From Clostridiaceae bacterium (GTDB lineage Bacteria > Bacillota > Clostridia > Saccharofermentanales > Saccharofermentanaceae), in assembly GCA_012523365.1 (NCBI GenBank), contig JAAYIQ010000073.1, positions 1 through 44,250 of the forward strand: a stretch of 44,250 nt of DNA. The letters are read 5' to 3'. Of this stretch, positions 43,375 through 44,250 are shown one piece after another (positions within the stretch are counted from its first letter, which is position 1; each line of letters begins with the position of its first letter). The position numbers and the translations under genes are program-made. Below the pieces are notes generated by a model, which searched no databases, was not told the origin of the DNA, and was given only the letters and a program-made list of their open reading frames with translations.

Positions 43375-44250
43375 TTAATCGTTTATTGCGTCATTCTTTT
43401 TTCTCTGTCTTCTTGCCTCAAATACGACGATTCCGGCCGCTACGGCGGCATTTAGACTATTCACGTGCCCTTCCATCGGGACGGAAACCGTAACATCGCA
43501 TTTCTCAATGATGGTCTCGTGAACACCCTCTCCTTCGCTTCCGATGATCAAGAGAATCGGTCCGTCGAATTTTGCTTCGTCATAGGATGTTTCCGCCGAG
43601 GCATCGGTGCCGTAAATCCAGAATCCTCTTTTCTTCAGATCGTCAATCGTCCTGGAAAGGTTGGTCACCCTTGCCACCGGTACATATTCTATCGCTCCGG
43701 ATGAGGCTTTGGCAACCGTCGCGTCAAGGCCGATCGAACGGTGTTTCGGGATAATCACCCCGTCGACGCCTGCCGCATCGGCAATTCGAAGGATCGAACC
43801 AAAATTGTAAGAGTCTTTAAGCGAGTCAAGCATCAGAAAGAACGGTGCTTTCTTTTTCTCGAAAACTTGCTCGACGAACTCGTCAATATCGACGTAATCA
43901 TGACTCGCAATTTGAGCGATCACACCCTGATGAATACGAGTGACGGACATCTTGTCCAAAATGGTCCGTGTAACTTCCACCATCGGGATATTCTTGTCCC
44001 TCGCCATTTTAACGATTCTTCCCAACGCCGGATCAAAATGAGTTCCGTCCGTTGCCGCCACCCATATTTTGTTAATGGTTCTGTCGGCACGAAGCGCTTC
44101 CATTACGGGATTTCTTCCTTCCAGACGATCATCGGGAACCGCATCCCCGGTCTCCGGAGTTTTATCGGTAACGACAGGATCCGTCTTTCGCGAAAAGGAC
44201 CCGGCCTTATCAAACGGTCTTTTATAATCGGAACCCGAGCGTCGGGGCGA
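43375..44250 (-). CDS. rlmB: 23S rRNA 2'-O-ribose methyltransferase of the TrmH/SpoU family (RlmB type), 5' end outside window
   Basis: The open frame continues past 44250: the 49 codons before the Met at 44103 are in frame and read into LEGRNPVMEALRA, the canonical start of the RlmB substrate-binding domain. The upstream part is basic and Pro/Asp-rich, like the disordered N-terminal extension seen on many clostridial RlmB proteins. The SpoU knot motifs are NFGSILRIADAAGVDGVIIP, LLIIGSEGEGV and VSVPMEGHVNSLNAAVAAGIVVFEA. It methylates a ribose in 23S rRNA using S-adenosylmethionine. The exact site (G2251 in E. coli) is by homology. It is followed by the lipoprotein gene after 13 nt. Confidence 0.92.
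   Translation of the reverse strand, partial: SPRRSGSDYKRPFDKAGSFSRKTDPVVTDKTPETGDAVPDDRLEGRNPVMEALRADRTINKIWVAATDGTHFDPALGRIVKMARDKNIPMVEVTRTILDKMSVTRIHQGVIAQIASHDYVDIDEFVEQVFEKKKAPFFLMLDSLKDSYNFGSILRIADAAGVDGVIIPKHRSIGLDATVAKASSGAIEYVPVARVTNLSRTIDDLKKRGFWIYGTDASAETSYDEAKFDGPILLIIGSEGEGVHETIIEKCDVTVSVPMEGHVNSLNAAVAAGIVVFEARRQRKKNDAIND

Overview
The window reads as a chromosomal stretch of a low-to-mid GC Gram-positive anaerobe, most likely a member of the Clostridia (Bacillota). I base this on GGAGG-type ribosome binding sites before almost every gene, some TTG starts, an L25/Ctc ribosomal protein, MarR and XRE-cupin regulators, a clostridial-type ppx-ppk1 pair, a DUF2752 protein, and a tig-clpX block. 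I cannot name the genus. There is no sign of phage, insertion sequence, CRISPR array or plasmid.

Layout, left to right. 1-1.63 kb (minus): an AroB-like protein that has lost the dehydroquinate synthase active site, overlapping by 4 nt a secreted M28-peptidase-like lipoprotein that runs off the left edge. 1.76-4.96 kb (plus): gltX and glnS in tandem. 5.05-6.17 kb: galM. 6.3-10.04 kb (minus): ppx-ppk1 polyphosphate operon. 10.2-11.3 kb (plus): a Dps-like/thioferritin protein and a hotdog thioesterase. 11.39-17.92 kb (minus): branched-chain amino acid cluster leuC-leuD-leuB-ilvD-ilvB. 18.3-18.9 kb: ribosomal protein L25/Ctc. 19.05-20.25 kb (minus): MarR regulator plus a catalytically degenerate SDR protein, behind a promoter buried in a perfect inverted repeat. 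20.35-20.72 kb (minus): the decayed 3' end of a Na+/H+ antiporter gene. 20.77-22.70 kb: ABC-F ATPase. 22.7-24.75 kb: a small membrane protein, class II fructose-bisphosphate aldolase and a DUF2752 protein. 24.87-30.63 kb (minus): XRE-cupin regulator, acyl-CoA synthetase, valS and an acidic-tailed membrane protein. 30.79-34.18 kb (plus): MoxR, DUF58 and DUF4129-like membrane protein. 34.2-35.5 kb: ROK kinase and a small membrane protein. 35.6-38.57 kb (minus): tig and clpX without clpP between them. 38.7-41.97 kb: nicotinamidase, GH1 glycosidase, tRNA-Arg(ACG) and a tyrosine/serine phosphatase. 42.0-44.25 kb (minus): a lipoprotein of unknown function and an RlmB-type rRNA methyltransferase that runs off the right edge.

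Most of the window is housekeeping and biosynthetic. I did not find a clear new multi-gene system. The parts most worth a second look are: (1) the adjacent AroB-like and M28-like proteins, which both lack key catalytic residues; (2) the MarR-SDR pair, where the SDR has lost its Ser/Tyr catalytic residues and the promoter lies inside a 20-bp perfect inverted repeat; (3) the antiporter remnant beside it; (4) clpX without adjacent clpP and with a YGF instead of IGF ClpP-docking loop; and (5) several strong intergenic hairpins without U-tracts.
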